This document shows, in pieces, positions 25,961 to 41,041 of a DNA stretch of 64,000 nt (within the stretch, counting starts at the first letter, position 1; every line of letters starts with the position of its first letter). Position numbers and translations under genes: made by a program. The notes below the pieces were generated by a model. That model was not told where the DNA came from. It saw only the letters and a list, made by a program, of their open reading frames with translations, and ran no database searches. This DNA comes from Strix aluco. Lineage: Eukaryota; Chordata; Aves; Strigiformes; Strigidae. The stretch lies in contig NC_133931.1 of NCBI RefSeq assembly GCF_031877795.1, positions 73,445,429-73,509,428 on the forward strand, in the 5' to 3' direction.

Positions 25961-28900
25961 GAAAATGCAAACAATTAAAAGAGATAATGAGATAATTACA
26001 CAACACTTTGAGCTGAAAAAAACCCCTGTTAACATGCAAGCTGAGTCAAATCAAAAGTTGCTACGTACTCAGGGCCTCAAGTTCAGAAATACTGAGTAAT
26101 GTCCTATGCTAAATCCATGGGAGCATCAAGTACCAGCAACTCCAGTCAGGCAAAAAGACATTTGTCATTAACATTTAGCATTTTAAGGAAAAATACCACA
26201 GCATTTCAAGATTTTTTTTTTCCTCTGAAATTGTATCAGTTGATTTTCAGTCCATAGAAAGTATCACCTGCCCTATTATTTTATAGTTTCATAAAGATTT
26301 TTTTAAAAGAGCTTTTGGATCTTTATAGGGCTCAATTGATTTTATCACTATTAAATTCTATGTGACCCTTCAAAGGCGTAAAAAAACCAACCCTAAAACT
26401 TAAAAGATTAAAACTCTGACTATTTTATAGTCGATTCAAATCATTAAAATTATTGTCTTCATACGTGCTCCCTTTCTTCTGTAATGTTTCCCCATTCTAG
26501 CCCCATTTGCGTCATCTTTGCCATTAGTAGTCTGCAGCATTCTAGTTGAATTTAACTGATAAATCCAGGCCATAACCTTGTTTCTTAATTTTCTATGAAG
26601 TGTTCTGAACACTAGTCCTGACATAAAACTTTTAAGATTTGTGATTGTCTTTTTTATTCAGGAACAAGTGACCAAGTGACTGCACACACTGAGCATTAGT
26701 GCCCTCCTAGTTTTTCTGGCTCCATAATTTTTAGGTGAATGGACTTCAGTTCAAGACACAAATGGGGTGTACACTCCACACTTTGATGTTGCTCAAATAC
26801 AAAACCCACATTCAGAAGTTTAAGCTGCATGCAAAGCATAAACAATGACTTTACATTGGACAAAATGTATTTGGAATGCCAAAATAATGAAGTCTAGAGA
26901 AAACTTAGAGAAATCAGTTGCAGACAGAGGTTAAGGACGTCTTGAATTACTATCATCTAGCACAATTGAGACCTCTAACTTATTAAGATGCTCAGTCCAT
27001 GTAACTGAAACTGGGAGGTGACACTCAAGGTTCTAGCAGGAATGAGAGGAGGGCATGGATCGGTATACAAAACAAGAAGATAAGAGAAAGGGAAAATACT
27101 GCATAGTTGAATATTTGATACCATGCATGTAGGACAAATGTGATCTATGTTTGATAATCAACTGCTTTCATCAGTTACTGAGGTTAATCAAATGACCTGG
27201 GAGTGCCACATCTGTGATAGTTCCTCCATTATAAAACCCTTACTTGAAAGTTTTTCTTCAAGGCCCTGTTCCTTCTCCTACAGTATTTGAATACTTATTA
27301 AACACCACTAGGAGTCTTTATGATATCCACTTTTCCTACAACACTGATCAGCAACATCTTCCAAGTTTAACAATGCTTAGTTAAAAACAGTACAAGGTTA
27401 AATGCAACTGATAAAGCTAAGATTAAGAAAGACTAAAAAAGTATTACCAGAAGAGCAATACACTTCAAAAAATGCTCTGGTGTCCATGGTGCAGAATACC
27501 CAACATGGACTTTTGAGTGAGTCCTCATCACTGGCACCCCTTTATACTTTTCAAATTTGATACCCAGTTGTCCATGGTGACAAATGTTAATTTCTAGACA
27601 TGAGCTATGAAGTACCTTAGGGTCTTAAGGTCTCAGTGAATCACCCAATGCTTATTTCTATATCAAAATAAACTATATCAGGAGTGAAAGAACAAATACA
27701 AGAATGCTGCAGCAGATATATTTCTGTCTCGTTAAAAGCAAAGCTTTCCCAGTGCAGATCACCTGCTGACCTGCCATCACTGCCTCTCGCCTGAACATGT
27801 TTTTTTCCGTACGCTCGATAGCATGCAGCCAAATGCAGACCATACGTAGCTTGGCCACCGAACAGCAGAGTCATGTTAACAGAGCCTAATACAACTGATT
27901 TTCAGAAGACCTTATCAGAGACCAGCCAAAAGTCTTTGTCACTAGACTCAAAGTGGGATTGGACATTGTTCCCTAAGGGAGTATTCCTCCTCTGTGGACA
28001 TGAATTATCCACAGCAGCTATACTGTTGAACCAAGGAAACTGTCCATTATCAGAGAAAAAATATGCAAACAGGAGACTGAACTTTGACAGGATGGCTGTC
28101 TAGATGACATTACATCTTCCCACTGAAGGCAAAAGTGAACTGGGAAACTGAATGAAGAACAAATTTTGATATTTTAGAAACTTTTGCTGAAGCATCAAAC
28201 CAAACGTATTCATGACTGCTCTCACACATATCCCCAACTCTCTCGGATCACAATCACTCACATTTGCAAGGTGAGCACAATAATCACTGTAAAACAAAGC
28301 TATTTTTCTTGTCAGATGGCAAGACAGGATGAGTGAGGGAACATGCAATTGTTATTTCTGTTTGTAAACATTTAATAGGAACTGAGGTGGTCTGCTAACA
28401 CTGGTCATGCACCAGAATAAGCAAAATTCTGGTCTTATTTATGACAACATAAATCTGGAGTAACCTTCTTTAGGTCAGTACAGTTACTGCTACTACACAA
28501 AATAACTGGGGCTGATACTCTGTCTAACAACTGAAAGGGAAACATGTGCCTCTGTAACTCCCACCAACCAGAATACAGTTGCTTAAATTCCTCCATCAGC
28601 CTTATTTATGGGATTAGTAGTTTACTATGAAAAGCCAAATGGATTTACAATAACATATATGTCTCTGAAGAAAATTACAGGAACTTGTATTCAGAGGTCA
28701 TAATCAGGAGTTAAAATACCATGGTAGAAACCATCTTCATAGAAAAACAAGGAAGAAATCTAAGGAGTCCTCTTTACATAAGCAAGACTTCTCTCTGAAT
28801 CTCCAGATACCTACCTATCAAACATACTAAAGTCTTAGTCTGAGGACCTCATGTATAACCCTCAGATGACTGAAAAAAAGAAATATTGTATGCAGCATGT

Positions 28901-31900
28901 GACAAGGCCAAGTGCCTTGGTCTGGGTTTGCTGTATGACTCACACAATGGAGGCCAACCCTGGGTTTGTACTTTTTGTGCCACTGCAAAACAAGTAGGGA
29001 AGACGATACTCAGTGAAATGCTGGGACACTCACAGCTGTGATTAAACAAAACAATCTCTTTGCATCCCTCATTTGATTGTTCTAACTTATTTCAGCTCTC
29101 TTATAATACAGAGAAAGATAACTTGGATTTAAGATATTCCAGTGACCTAAGCTTTTAAGGCCAGCAGTTAGGAGAAAAGAGCTCCAAACAATGCAGGACT
29201 TTGGCAGTCAATAATGAGATTGTCAAGAAAATGATTAATAAAAAGCAAAGATGTAAAGAATCTTGTCAGTGACAGAATAGTTCCCACAAACACTGACGGC
29301 TGCTGACTTGTATAAACTAAGCGTGTGGGGCCAAATACTGCAAAGTACGGTGACTACTGGAAAGATTAAAGCTGTCCACCATCAACAGGCAACCAGAAGA
29401 ATAACTGCTGACAGAATCACAGTCCAGACTCAGATGAGTGAATGCCCCTACAATGCAACAGGCCAGTCTGACACAGATGAATCCACTTGTAGTTGGAAGT
29501 ATTTTGTACTTAGGGAGATGAAAATGGCCAGATAAACGGTCTCTTTATACGAAAATGATAACTAATATGTGCAAATTGCTCTCAGTACATTTTCTCATCT
29601 GAAGATACAGCAGATAGATGTGGTATCAGTGGTTAGTCAAGAACAAGTTCCTGTCCCACTATTCTCTGCACTGGCTTGTGGACTATGGAGGCTTGTGGGT
29701 GATGAAACCAGGAGAAAGTTATCTACAGGACCAGGGACTACTCTGGGAGGTAGGTGAACCTTATCTTGACATGCTGTTAAACAGATGTCCTCAGACATTT
29801 GTCTGTTTTCTCATAAAGTGCTTGGTAGGGTTCCCCTACCTTAGGAAAGGTCATGAACATGTTTAGTCATCAAAATTGAATGCAGAGAGATATTTTCCTT
29901 CCATGCTTTATAGGCATTGCAAAATTACATTTCTCAAACTAGATCTTCACTCTCCCCTCTTCACTGAACTCTGTCGTGTCTCTAACTGGACTAGACATAA
30001 TATCTTGGCTTGTAAAACTCTTGGCCTGCTGCAGATCACATTAAACTGAGTTATGGAATGTATTTTGGAGGCAGTGACAATAAAAATAAGACTTTCAAAT
30101 GACCTTTTATGTTCTTTAAGTAATTTTTAAAACATTTGCTAAAGAAACATAACATAGAGAGAAAATAACTTTTACTCTTGTCAAAAGCAAGGCCTGCTGA
30201 GATCCCATAACCAAGAAACTAAATGTTGTTTTTCTGGGATCAGAGGGTATGATATTTTTTGTTAATTGGGAAATCTAGAATTTTATTTGATATCCTGGCA
30301 GAATGCAGTGTGCTTATGATGAACTCGATGAATGTGACTCTGGCTGTTGGGTCAAAATCTACATAGATACATAGCCCTCACAGTACACTGGGGATGTTTT
30401 TAAAAAGAGTAATTCCCTAAGAATAGTTTTGTCAGAGAATATAATTATCTAGGGTTTGCTTTTTATTTTAAAGAGCAAATAGCATTTCTAGTTTCCCTTC
30501 CCCCTACCTTTTTCTTTTTTAAGATGCAATGAACAGTAAAGATCAGTCTGACTGGCACCATTTACTCTTGCATTTGCAATGGCTTTTGGCATGTGTGTCT
30601 ACACTTGTATGGATGAGTCACTTGAAATGCAGACTAGATATGACCATTCTCCTGCTCAAGAGGACACAGAGTTAGTATCATTCCTGTTACAAAGATGTGG
30701 CAGCCACAGAACTTCCTTTTGGTCTCAGCTGCAAAGGTAATGCAGCTGCTAGCTGCTGATTTGGAATGAAGAATATTCCAGGGGGCTCTAAATTACACAG
30801 TGAGGACAGTAGGAAGGGCAGAATGTCAGAGGCAATACAGGCCAGTACCATCATCTCATTTCATGTATTTTAGTTTTATTTTGTGTTACCTATCCACACC
30901 CAGCTTGCTCAGTCACTCTATTTTCTCATATATTTATACTTAACATATTCTCTTGGACTCTACTCCAATGAGTCCAGCAATGGCAATTTGCAACTCAAAA
31001 GTTCAATCCAGACAGTCTTGATCATATTCTCTTATTGTAATCCTTTTCAGCATTTGTGTTTTTATGTCACTGTCTATATAAGTTATACATATGTTTAATT
31101 ATGCATATATCATTGCTTAATACGAGCAGGCCTAAATGCTTAGTAAAAATACTAAAACATTATGTGTAGAGATTTTCTTACAGGGATTTGTAGGTGAATT
31201 TTTGGATTTTATCATGCAGTTCTCTGAAAAAGTACAGCTAACTGAAATGTGGCCTTTGGGTCAGCCACATAGAAAGCTCCAGGAAACAATGTATTATTAT
31301 GTATTATTAATTGCCCTGCAGCTTAGCTTTGAATCCTCTTGACAATTCATAGATGGCACAAGTCTCCTAACAAGAAATTCTGTGTGTAATTTATGGTAGC
31401 TGTGACTTAAAGAGGAGTCTAACCATGGAAAAGGACAAAGCAGCATTTTGTAAGGAAAGCTTAACTTGTGTTTCATCTCCCTGTGGCTTAGGTAATAGGT
31501 AACAAAAAGTAACACTGCTTTAGAAAGCCTGGGCTGCATGAAGAACATACAGGTTTTAAAGTAATATTTAACATGTAGTTGAAACTGTTAGTTTTCAACT
31601 TTATGTATTTCACAGATCATGATTTACATAATCCCATCAGTAAAACTGAAAAGACTTAACTCCTTCCTTGAAAGCCTTCTATGACAAAACCCCCCTAATT
31701 TTCAGGACTTCTGTGAGTTCCGCTATAAAAAGTTAGTACCAAAAGCAATCCTGCTGCCATCTCTTTCATCAGTTCTCCCACTTAACTTCACCAGTCAAAA
31801 GTGATTCCACTATTAAGAGGTTAAGCATCAAGAGCATAGAGCTCACCAACAACTGAGTCTGCGTGTAAGCACTATATACTATTTTCAAGACCAGACTATA

Positions 31901-32253
31901 CAGTAACAGTGCACAGGACAAAAAAAGCAGGAGACGGGATACAGAAAGTAAGCCATCTAACACCAGTGTTTCAGGCATGCAGCCTTTACATTCCATTTGA
32001 TAATTTAAAATAACCCACTCAGGAGGTAGCTCTTAGAACACAGAGCTGTCTGTTGGAGAGTGACTTGGCAGAGGAGTGTGGCCATGTTTGACCACCTGGG
32101 CTCCCCATTAGGAATCTGCACTCAGAAACAAGGCAGTAAAAGGCATCATCTCTACAAGCCCATCAGATTAAAAATAACTATGCTCAAAACAATCTTGTAA
32201 TTATTCTAATTAGGTGTTATTCTGCCCAGAGAAAGCCATATATCTACACATAC

Positions 32254-32265
32254 ATATATATATAT
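32254..32265. repeat. (TA)n microsatellite
   Basis: About six TA units within a TA-rich stretch of the last FHOD3 intron. Confidence 0.8.
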
Positions 32266-33534
32266 GTTATTTTTTTGACATAGTGCTGGGGTAAGATATA
32301 TTCAAAACAGCTCTGTGTGAAACATTTTTGTTCATCTTCTAAGAGAGACTTCCCTCCAAACACATTTGACACTTGCATCCAAGCGTAGTCCAATTCCTGC
32401 CTTCAGAGATCCTTGTGCTAAACTCCTGCGTGGCAGCAGAGGGCTCTCTTTGGCAGCTGTGTTATCGCGATGCTCTTCTGGAAAGCCACATAGGAGATCG
32501 CTTTTGTTGCTGCACTTCTTTTGTAAGGCAACTTGAAAAGCAACCCTGTACTTCCCTGTCTTTTCTCATTCTCAGATGAAGTGCTTTCCATAACAACTCT
32601 GTGATCTTGTCAGTCAGCAACCCACTGCTGCTGCTTTCTTACTCAGATGCTGAAAATAATCTTTCAGGAAGGAAGGATGATGTAAACAAGGAGTAAATTA
32701 CTGCCTGGAGAAAAACTTGAAAGCCAATTTAATATGGAAAGAAAACAAATAAAATTCATATCCTATCAACTTAGGGCTAACAGTGTGCAACTCAACCAAA
32801 CATATTTTTTTAATACTTAAAACTTACATATCCCACTTTTGGGAATGAATCCTGTGACAAGAATTCAAAAGCCTTGAAATACACCTTTAAAATATGCCAA
32901 CTAAAATGAAAACAGAGGGTAACGTAGACGAATTCACTGATGCAGTGAATGGCAAACTGGCAAAAGTGAAAACAGCTATTTGTATCTCTCGTAAGATGCA
33001 ATCAAATGAAGTAAAAATTTTTCTTTTACAGAACAACGGTTGAAAAAATACCAAAAGTGTATACCATAATGAAAGTATTTCCATAGAAAATGTCAATACC
33101 AATATTCTGTGACCGGGGAACATGAACAGCTTTATTTCCTACATATACTGACATCACTTGCTCTTTATCAGCTGCTCATCTCCTGCCAGTCTCTCCCACA
33201 TTACCTTCAGCTTGTTCTTTCCTGCAATAAAGAAAGTGCCATTTGGACAAGAAGAGATGGCCAGAGAAATTCCAGCACTTGTAAATCCTTGTGTAGAAGC
33301 CCATGGGAAGCTGCAGAGCACTCCCTCGTTTTGGTTCTCCCAGGGCCAGAGACACAGCGCAAGGACGTGCCAATGGTCTGCCTATGCTCTAGGATCCTGC
33401 TGGGACACAGGTTTCACCTGCTACCAGGACACACTCCTTGTAAGAGCAAAGTCTGAGCTGTGCCTACTTCTCCCTCCACAGAGCAGCACGTCTGGGTGGG
33501 CATTTAATCCCATGAGGTGACAGTCACTCTACAA

Positions 33535-33556
33535 TCACTAGGGATTCACTAGGGAT
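33535..33556 (+). repeat. 11-bp perfect tandem duplication
   Basis: TCACTAGGGAT is present twice in direct succession in the last FHOD3 intron. Confidence 0.9.
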
Positions 33557-36500
33557 GCAATCACTACAATCATTACAGCAGCAGTTTTCTCTTTGTACCT
33601 ACATCATGTCCTCTGTGCTTGGATAACATAACATATATGTGCATGTGAATGCCTGTGTAGTGTTCAACACCTCTGTCTTCTCTCTGTGAACTGAAATAAA
33701 CAGGGATAAAAGATATGTATTTTTTGTAAACATTGCATATTTAATTCTGACTTCCCAGACCAATGCAATGACTTCTCACCTTTTTTTCAGTTGCTGTATT
33801 AAAACAGTACTGCTCAATTTTGAGCAAATACTAGATTCCACAGTATGTCTAAATACCTGTACTGGAATCCAATGCAAAGTTAAGCAATGTACTTAATGGT
33901 GTGCACTGTGTTAATTTTATATCTGACTTTCCTTATATAAAAAAGATAAAGCTGTTTCAACCAGAAAGTTTGAGGATAGGAGCCCCAAAACAAATAATTT
34001 GTATCAGAATAAAACTCACTATAGAAATGACTCATAGATTCCTCTAAAACACTGACTGGAAAATGAATTTAAGCCTCTTTTACAAGCAATTTTTTTACTA
34101 GATCTTTAAACCAGGCTTTCAAAAAACCTTTTGTTTTGAAGGTTACATGATGTAGAACTCTACAGAATGATGGCAATTTCACTTTTACAGTGCTAGGACC
34201 AGGCAAATACCCTTGAACAAAACTTGAGATGTGAAAGACACAGTTTGAAACAGATGGAGATTGTCAACAAAATACACAGGTACTATACATTTGAACAGTT
34301 AAAAAGCAGAACGTCTACCCCGTCTGTCAAGATCACTTATTTTAAAAGAAAGCTATAAAAATAAATGTAATACACATTGTAAAGCAGAAACTGAACACTC
34401 ATAAATAAATATGTACCTACTTAGAAATGGTATTAATATCAACAATCACAATTATATAAGTTATCAGTTACAACTGACAAAACTGAAAATATGGAATAAG
34501 CTATTCAACTTCATGCTTCAAATAAATACACTGATTTACAACTATTAAAACTCACGATGAGACCTATACGTTACTCAACTAATCCTACCTCTCCTGTTTG
34601 TTCTCTACAGCTGTTGATGCTGGCCTCTGGCACAGATGAGATATGGGACTACACAGGCCTCACACCCTGATCAGGTACATCAATTTCTACAGCTTAATGT
34701 GGTCAACTGTATTTATTACTCATTCATTAACTATTAGTAACATTTTTTTATTGATTGTATTTTTATTTATTGTAGATCATGGAGTTTAATTCTGTATTTT
34801 TTGCATAGATCTTGCCATCCTGAGGATGAAATAACGTATTACTTAAAAGGCATCCAAGAGGCACTAGCTATCTTGGCATCTAATGAACATAACCTTCCGG
34901 CTGCCAGAGTTTTAAGTGCTTTATCTCATGTTCTGTTTTCATTCAATAATTAGATTTTTATTAACTGGGTATTGACCTTCTGAAGGCTCAGTACTTTGTG
35001 TGAGGACAAACAGAGTTTGATACTGAATACCATCGGTGATACATTTACTTTTTCTAAGTACAAAGAATTGTTCCTAAATATGCATCACTAACTAGATTAC
35101 TCTGCCCCCTTCTCTAACTCTTGATAGGATCCAGTTAATCAAATCCTAAATAATTATTTGCAAATTCTAAGTGAAGTTGCTTGTCTTTAAAGCATTTTAT
35201 ATAAACTTTCTTCTTGTAAGGTTTTCATTTTTTTTAAAAGCATAATTTCCATTAACTCCTGCTTTTAGTCAGGCTATAAATACCAGAAGAAGTCTCCCTC
35301 CTGGTATTTTGGCACTTCTGTATCTTTTCATAGCCAGAAAAAGTAAGTGGAGAGACATGAAAATGAAAAATAATGAAAAAAACAAAGAAAAAGATTAAAA
35401 AGTTAACTGAAGCACCCTATGAATGCTAAACAAAAATTACACACCTTTGGATTCAAATAGTCTCCCATCTAGTATTTTGCATGCTTACAAACAGGTTTAT
35501 TCCAAAGTAATGCTGCATGTGTTACTAAAAGCTGTCTAAAACTTGTCTCCATGCCTGGTCCTTTGGCAGAGCTCTTTCCCACATTTTGGCACCTGATGAC
35601 GATGTGCTAACTCCTATTTCACTTCTACTGAAGGTGGAATTTAGTATGAAATACCTGACCTGGGATGTTCTGTAGTTAAGTTTAATCCACCGTCCCTGAG
35701 CTTATTTGTCTAGGATTCAGGTAATCTCGACTCATTTCCTATCTCCTCCACAGTCCACTTGTATGAGTCTGACAGATTATTTGGGTGGTGCCTCAGATCC
35801 ATTTCTGCATAATGGCTGTAAGAATTTTTTTACTCCCTGCAAGTCATTATTCAAATAAATCAATAAATCCTTATGAGATGTTTCCATATCTCAAGGGTCA
35901 GTCACAGGGTATATTATTAGGTTAACATGTGATTCAAAGCCTAATAAAAGAACAAGACATTATCATGTCTCCTCTCTCTTTTTTGAACATCACAAATAGT
36001 TTTTAATCTCATTCAAATATTGGGTTAAATTCTGATTCCATTATTATCTGCTCCAAACCCATTTCTCTAACTCAAATCTAAAGCGTATTTTCAATTTTAA
36101 TAAAATCTAAGAGAAATTACTGCACACACAGAGAGACACTCTGAGATAAAACAATGCGGGGGATAACAAATCTCTCACTCTGCAACGTCCTCATGCAGTG
36201 ACTCTAGCAGAATACATTGCAACCACCACCGTGCTACTCACCATCAAATACTAGTCACACCTGGGCCCTACGTTATGGTTTACCATTCAGGCTCAGTTGA
36301 AGATCCAGATGTAAGCAATGCTGTATAGTCAAGCCAGCTTTAAAGAGCTATTTCCTTGGTGCAGTTGTCTGAAATTATTTGTTGGCAAGACCGCATTGGG
36401 ATCCCCACTCTTTGACCACTGCCTTGACTTTAGGCAGCCAGGAGACCCATTTTCAAGCATGAAGGTTGCTAATACTAACAATTCATAAAGAGGGAGGAAG

Positions 36501-39500
36501 ATGCTTGCAAATTCCTGTTTTAGACTTAAGGTAGTTGCTAGACAGCTGGTCTGGTTTTGCTATCCTGGGCCTTAATCAGCACTTGAACAAGGTAATGAAT
36601 CCTTATGACTTTCTCTTGGTCCTTTTTCAGGGCCCTGCCATGGCCATTCACAGAGGTCAGAAATCAACCCTGTTTGGCTCAACGTTTCCAAGAATTGCTC
36701 TGTGTATGCCAGAATTAGTGCAAATACCTTCCATATGCTTATTCATGATTATTAAACTGGAGTATGATTTTTTGTGATGCCGAGTTATATCATTCTCCTG
36801 AGACAGATCCATTCAGTTCAATGAGACCAACACAGAGACAGCACACTGTAAGAGTCTAAGCCTAAGAGTAATTGATTTTATGTTAGGGGATGGATGTTTT
36901 GAATAAACAGCCAGGACAAGAAGGAAACCAGCATTATCTTTCTATTTGTCTATTATGGAGTTTTGGGGGGTTCTTTTAATTAAAGGTACTTAAGTAAAAT
37001 TTTTATCTTATGGATGATACTGCTAGTCTTTACGTGTCTTCTGTTGCCTCAAAGCAATAAGACCTCTTTTTCTTCTCCTCCAATTTGAAGCAATTGGCAC
37101 AGGCTGGTTCTTCATGGTGTGAAACTCTCATTTAATAACAGGATTTTCTAAGCAGCGCTGTTCTTCTTTATATATTTTCTTCTATTACCTCACTTCTCGT
37201 AAACTTCACAGCAAACTCTGCTTATCTACCTTACATTATTTTTTAAAATTCAGCTCTCTGTATTAAATAACCTCCTTTCTTGACTGTTTTCTGAAATCTC
37301 AGTGGTATCTCATACAGAGAGTTTCATTTTTATTTCCCCAAATCCACTGATGCAATGCCTGTAATACTGTTCTGTAAGCGGCTAAAATTAACTTCAGCAA
37401 TTGTAGTCATTGGAATTTGGACTATCAACTAGAGTGATTCTTAAAACTTCCTTATCCCAATTTTCCTTTGCACTCATTGTTTGTTATGGCATCATTTGTG
37501 AAGGTCATCCTAACCTTATGGGAGAACCAGACAATCCTAATTATATTTTTTTTTTTATTTCTTTGCTAAATTGAACAGCTCCCCATAATGTTATAAAAAC
37601 TTTTCTCAAAGAAAGCTGCCTTCGGTCTTCAGGAACAGAAACTGTATTTTCAGCCTAATTTGTATTTTATGCTTTTAAAATATGCTGAACTGACATGTCT
37701 AGAGGCTGGGGCCTGCTGTTTACACACAGGATAAGGACATTGGAGAGAAAAAACAGCAGAAGCTTCCCACGGCAACTTGCCTTGAAGCTGTCTTTGAATG
37801 ACCACTTTCAGGGGTGATGGCGTATTTCAGTTTCTGTGGCTCATCCAATCCTCTGGCTTTCTGATGAGGCTTCTAATGAACGAATACAACTGTAATGTTG
37901 TTTTCTCATATATAACACCACTCCAGTATGTGTGGTAGGCAGGTCACTGAATACCCGTCATGAGGCAATGACTTCCAGTTGTTTACTCTACTTCTAAATG
38001 TCGAATTTTATCTTTAAAAACCTCCACTATGTAAAGGTCTAGCACAGAGTTAAGTTCTCTCTCTGCAGATCATCACAGGAACTCAGTTGTTAGGCACTTA
38101 CCATGTACCTTAGCTTTCTGTAGCCTATTTCAGCTCTCACTGAACAAATTCCTTCCTACTAGGTCTCAGTCAACTTCAGTCATATCTGCATTTATCAGTG
38201 ACCCTTCGTATCTTCAACCAACAGATACAGACGTTTCCATCTGTCTTTTGTTGGATGACTCAGTGCCTTATTCGTCCTCCCAATTTATAGTTCAGCTGAT
38301 TACTCTGAGAGTTCAAACTCTTCTACACCATTAAGATCTAACTAAGCTCTCTGCGTACCAGATGCAGTCACACTGCTCAACAATTACAAATGGTAAAATG
38401 GCTCAAATGAACATGTCAAAATGTTTCTTTTTGCCATTACAACTATTTCTTGAATTTAACTTAACCTTTTTCCATACTCCTGTTTCTGTTTTCCCCTAGT
38501 TATAAATGACTTGAGCATCACTTGCTTTTCACTTCACAATTTTCTGTCTTTTTTAATGGAAAAAAAAAATCCCTCACCCACGAGAACCTTCTGCCTGAAC
38601 CACAGGAAATGTTTACAGTGCAACTGAATATAAATCTTCTGGGTTTCTGATTTTGCTAAAAACACATATCTCAGCTCAGGTTCACTAAAATCTTTGCTGA
38701 ATGCTAAGTAAGCCTGACACGATTTCCAGTTCTGCACTGAAAGCAATGAGGCATATGCAACATGACACACAGCGAAAAATCATTCATTTCAACTGAGTTT
38801 TGCTTTGATGTCCATGAATAGATTGAATACCAAGCTCACAGCAAAAGCTGAAGGATTTGTATGGGAGCCTGAATATTGAAGGTGGTGAATCAAACCCATC
38901 AGATAATCAGGTGTCTTTGTTCTGCAGATAATAAATATCATAGCATCTGCTAATCTAAATCATTGACATATGCCTAAAAATCTACTTTCTAATATGTCTA
39001 CAGAGGACTTGTGTTATATTTCTACCTGGAAGATCTGCTCATTTAACACATATCATACACTGACAAGGGCTGGTCTCTGTTCATTTCCTGGAGGTGCCAT
39101 ATTATCAGTCCAGCTGAGAGTATTTTAGAGCTAAACTACTTCATTTATTCATTATCCAGGTATATGGACTATCTGTCAGAGTGAAACAGTTCAGTTAAGA
39201 TATTTTCCTTCACACTTTCCTTAGCACATGTCAACTGAAAGGGACGCTAAACTACTGAACTTTATGTTTGTTTTGAAACTGCCTTTTAATCCACTTAAGA
39301 GTCTCATCCAGATCTTGAAGAACAAACAAGCAAAAGAGCTGGATTCTATCATGATTAATTACAACAGAAATCAGTCCCAGCCTAAACATTTACTGAGTGC
39401 TTAATCCCTGTTAATGTTTTTACTGAATATAAAAGCCAGCTCCATGGAAAAAATATATAGTATTTTTATTATCATTATCCTGTTTTGCTTTGGTTTTTGC

Positions 39501-39531
39501 TTTTTTTTTTTTTTTTTTTTTTTTTCCCCCC
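39501..39531. repeat. T25-C6 homopolymer tract
   Basis: Twenty-five T followed by six C on the plus strand, within the last FHOD3 intron. It could be a relic retroposon tail in minus orientation, but no body is recognisable next to it. Confidence 0.85.
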
Positions 39532-40879
39532 ACAGCAAGTGCTTCCTTGGGAAAAAGGTACCTGGTAAAAAGCAGAAAGACTTTTTGATGTGTGTGTGCA
39601 TGAAGGTAGTGTTGCTAACAGAGGAAATATTTTAGCATGGGATAAACCATGGAAATAGGCAAACATACAGGAGGTTTATGATATGCACAAGCTAACTAGG
39701 GCAGTCAGCACGTGAAGAACACCAGAACCATGTGGGGAGAGTGGGTAGGTAGCAGCAGCAGGTGATGCCACAAAGAGGTACGGCACAGTGTATGACGGAA
39801 AGTAAGACAGACAATCCAGTGTCAGCTCATTTTCTTTGCTTAGAGTCTGGCTCATCTAACCAGTGTCCATTTTGCTTTTGCTCTTGCCACATGCAGAAGT
39901 TCCTTTCTTAGCATGTTGGGGAAAGTGAATATGCTTTCAGCACATGCTAGCTTATAGCAGTCACTGCTTATACCAAATGTTTTTGATTACCCACTGTGTT
40001 AGAACAATTCCACAAAAATGAAAACCTGTGTGATTCTTCACTCACTGTTGTTGTCTCCTCTTTGTCCTAACTTCCCAGAAATGCTAAAAGATGGATGGAA
40101 AGGTAGTCAAAAAGCCACATATGGTGAATGACATTAAATACTAAAATCTTATGTTCTTTGGGTACTTATCCTTCTCATAGCAACTGCAGTAGTCTCTGCA
40201 CGTAAGGAAAAAACAAAACCCAGAAAGATTATCAACTCTTAAAACACTATATTTACTAAAGCATGAAATCAAATTGCTCAGACTTGGGTGCCGCAGCTCA
40301 GCCCTGGGCCAGACTACACTGTTGAAAGACCACCTTATAAATGTGCGACCTTTTCTTCCCAGCGGAAGTTAAGCTCCTCTATAGCCACTTTGCATCCAAG
40401 CAACAGTAGACATTTTGTTTTCAGGGCTGCGGAAGGATAGTACACAGCAGAGAGAGAATGATTTCAAAAGGTGAAATATCTCAAACTATTTTTTGCTTTA
40501 TAAATAAATTAATTTACAGATACAACTATTAATCTTTATGCCAGTTCACAGTACCTTAAAGCATTTTAAGCAGTCTCCATTTGAGGGCCTGATGTGACTT
40601 CTCTAGTTATGAATAAGTATCAACATCAGCTCTAAAGCACCATAAACCATTCTTCTCTTACTGCTAAGGACATTTCAAGTTCTATAGAAGACAGTCACTC
40701 ACTGCATACAATATCATTTAAACAACAGTAAGGGGAATATATGCCAATCATAAGTATACACTCAAGCTACTATGAACTACTAATGCATGTCTGCCTTCTA
40801 AAGGCCTGGTTGCTACACTGATATATGTAAGTATTTGCACATTCGCTTATTTTCAGAAATTTAATAGTCATATACTCAC

Positions 40880-41041
40880 ATGATTTCCTATTTGCTCGTG
40901 ACCGCTTCCTCTCTCTAGGCACCGCTCGCTGGCTTGGCACTTGGGTGGCGGACTTTACAATGCGATCCATGATCTCATCTGCTGCGTCATCCGTTGCATT
41001 AGGTGAATCGTCGTTGCCAGCGTTCCATGAACCAATACGGC
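40880..41041 (-). CDS. FHOD3: FHOD3 exon: DAD core and basic region
   Basis: This 162-nt exon completes glycine 194, encodes residues 195-247 and gives the first base of leucine 248. It begins RIGSWNAGNDDSPNATDD and holds the DAD core DEIMDRIVKSATQ (about 214-228), then the basic block RERKRSRANRKS. The DAD binds the N-terminal inhibitory region and holds the formin inactive. Serines 241 and 247 of this tail, with threonine 251 in the next exon, keep the 6- and 4-residue spacing of the three ROCK sites known in FHOD1 and equivalent in FHOD3. The acceptor is GGACTTTTCCAG|GCC and the donor TCAT|GTGAGT; phase is 1 in and 1 out. The last intron, about 15 kb, follows directly after the basic block. 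Confidence 0.96.

Larger units (their letters stand above)
25910..40879 (-). other. FHOD3: FHOD3 last intron (about 15 kb)
   Basis: The intron runs from donor TCAT|GTGAGT to acceptor CCATCCAG|TGAG. It holds a TA microsatellite at 32254-32265, an 11-bp perfect tandem repeat at 33535-33556, a run of 25 T then 6 C at 39501-39531, and a run of 22 A on the plus strand at 25939-25960. No nested gene is supported. Two overlapping plus-strand ORFs of 115 and 120 codons near 33.1-33.5 kb sit in a more GC-rich patch but resemble nothing known. Confidence 0.85.

Noticed and set aside
33109..33520. Two overlapping 115- and 120-codon plus-strand ORFs in the last FHOD3 intron
   Set aside because: They are in different frames in a locally GC-richer patch, with no similarity or splice context.
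39414..39635. ORFs across the T25 tract
   Set aside because: Phenylalanine or lysine runs produced by the homopolymer.
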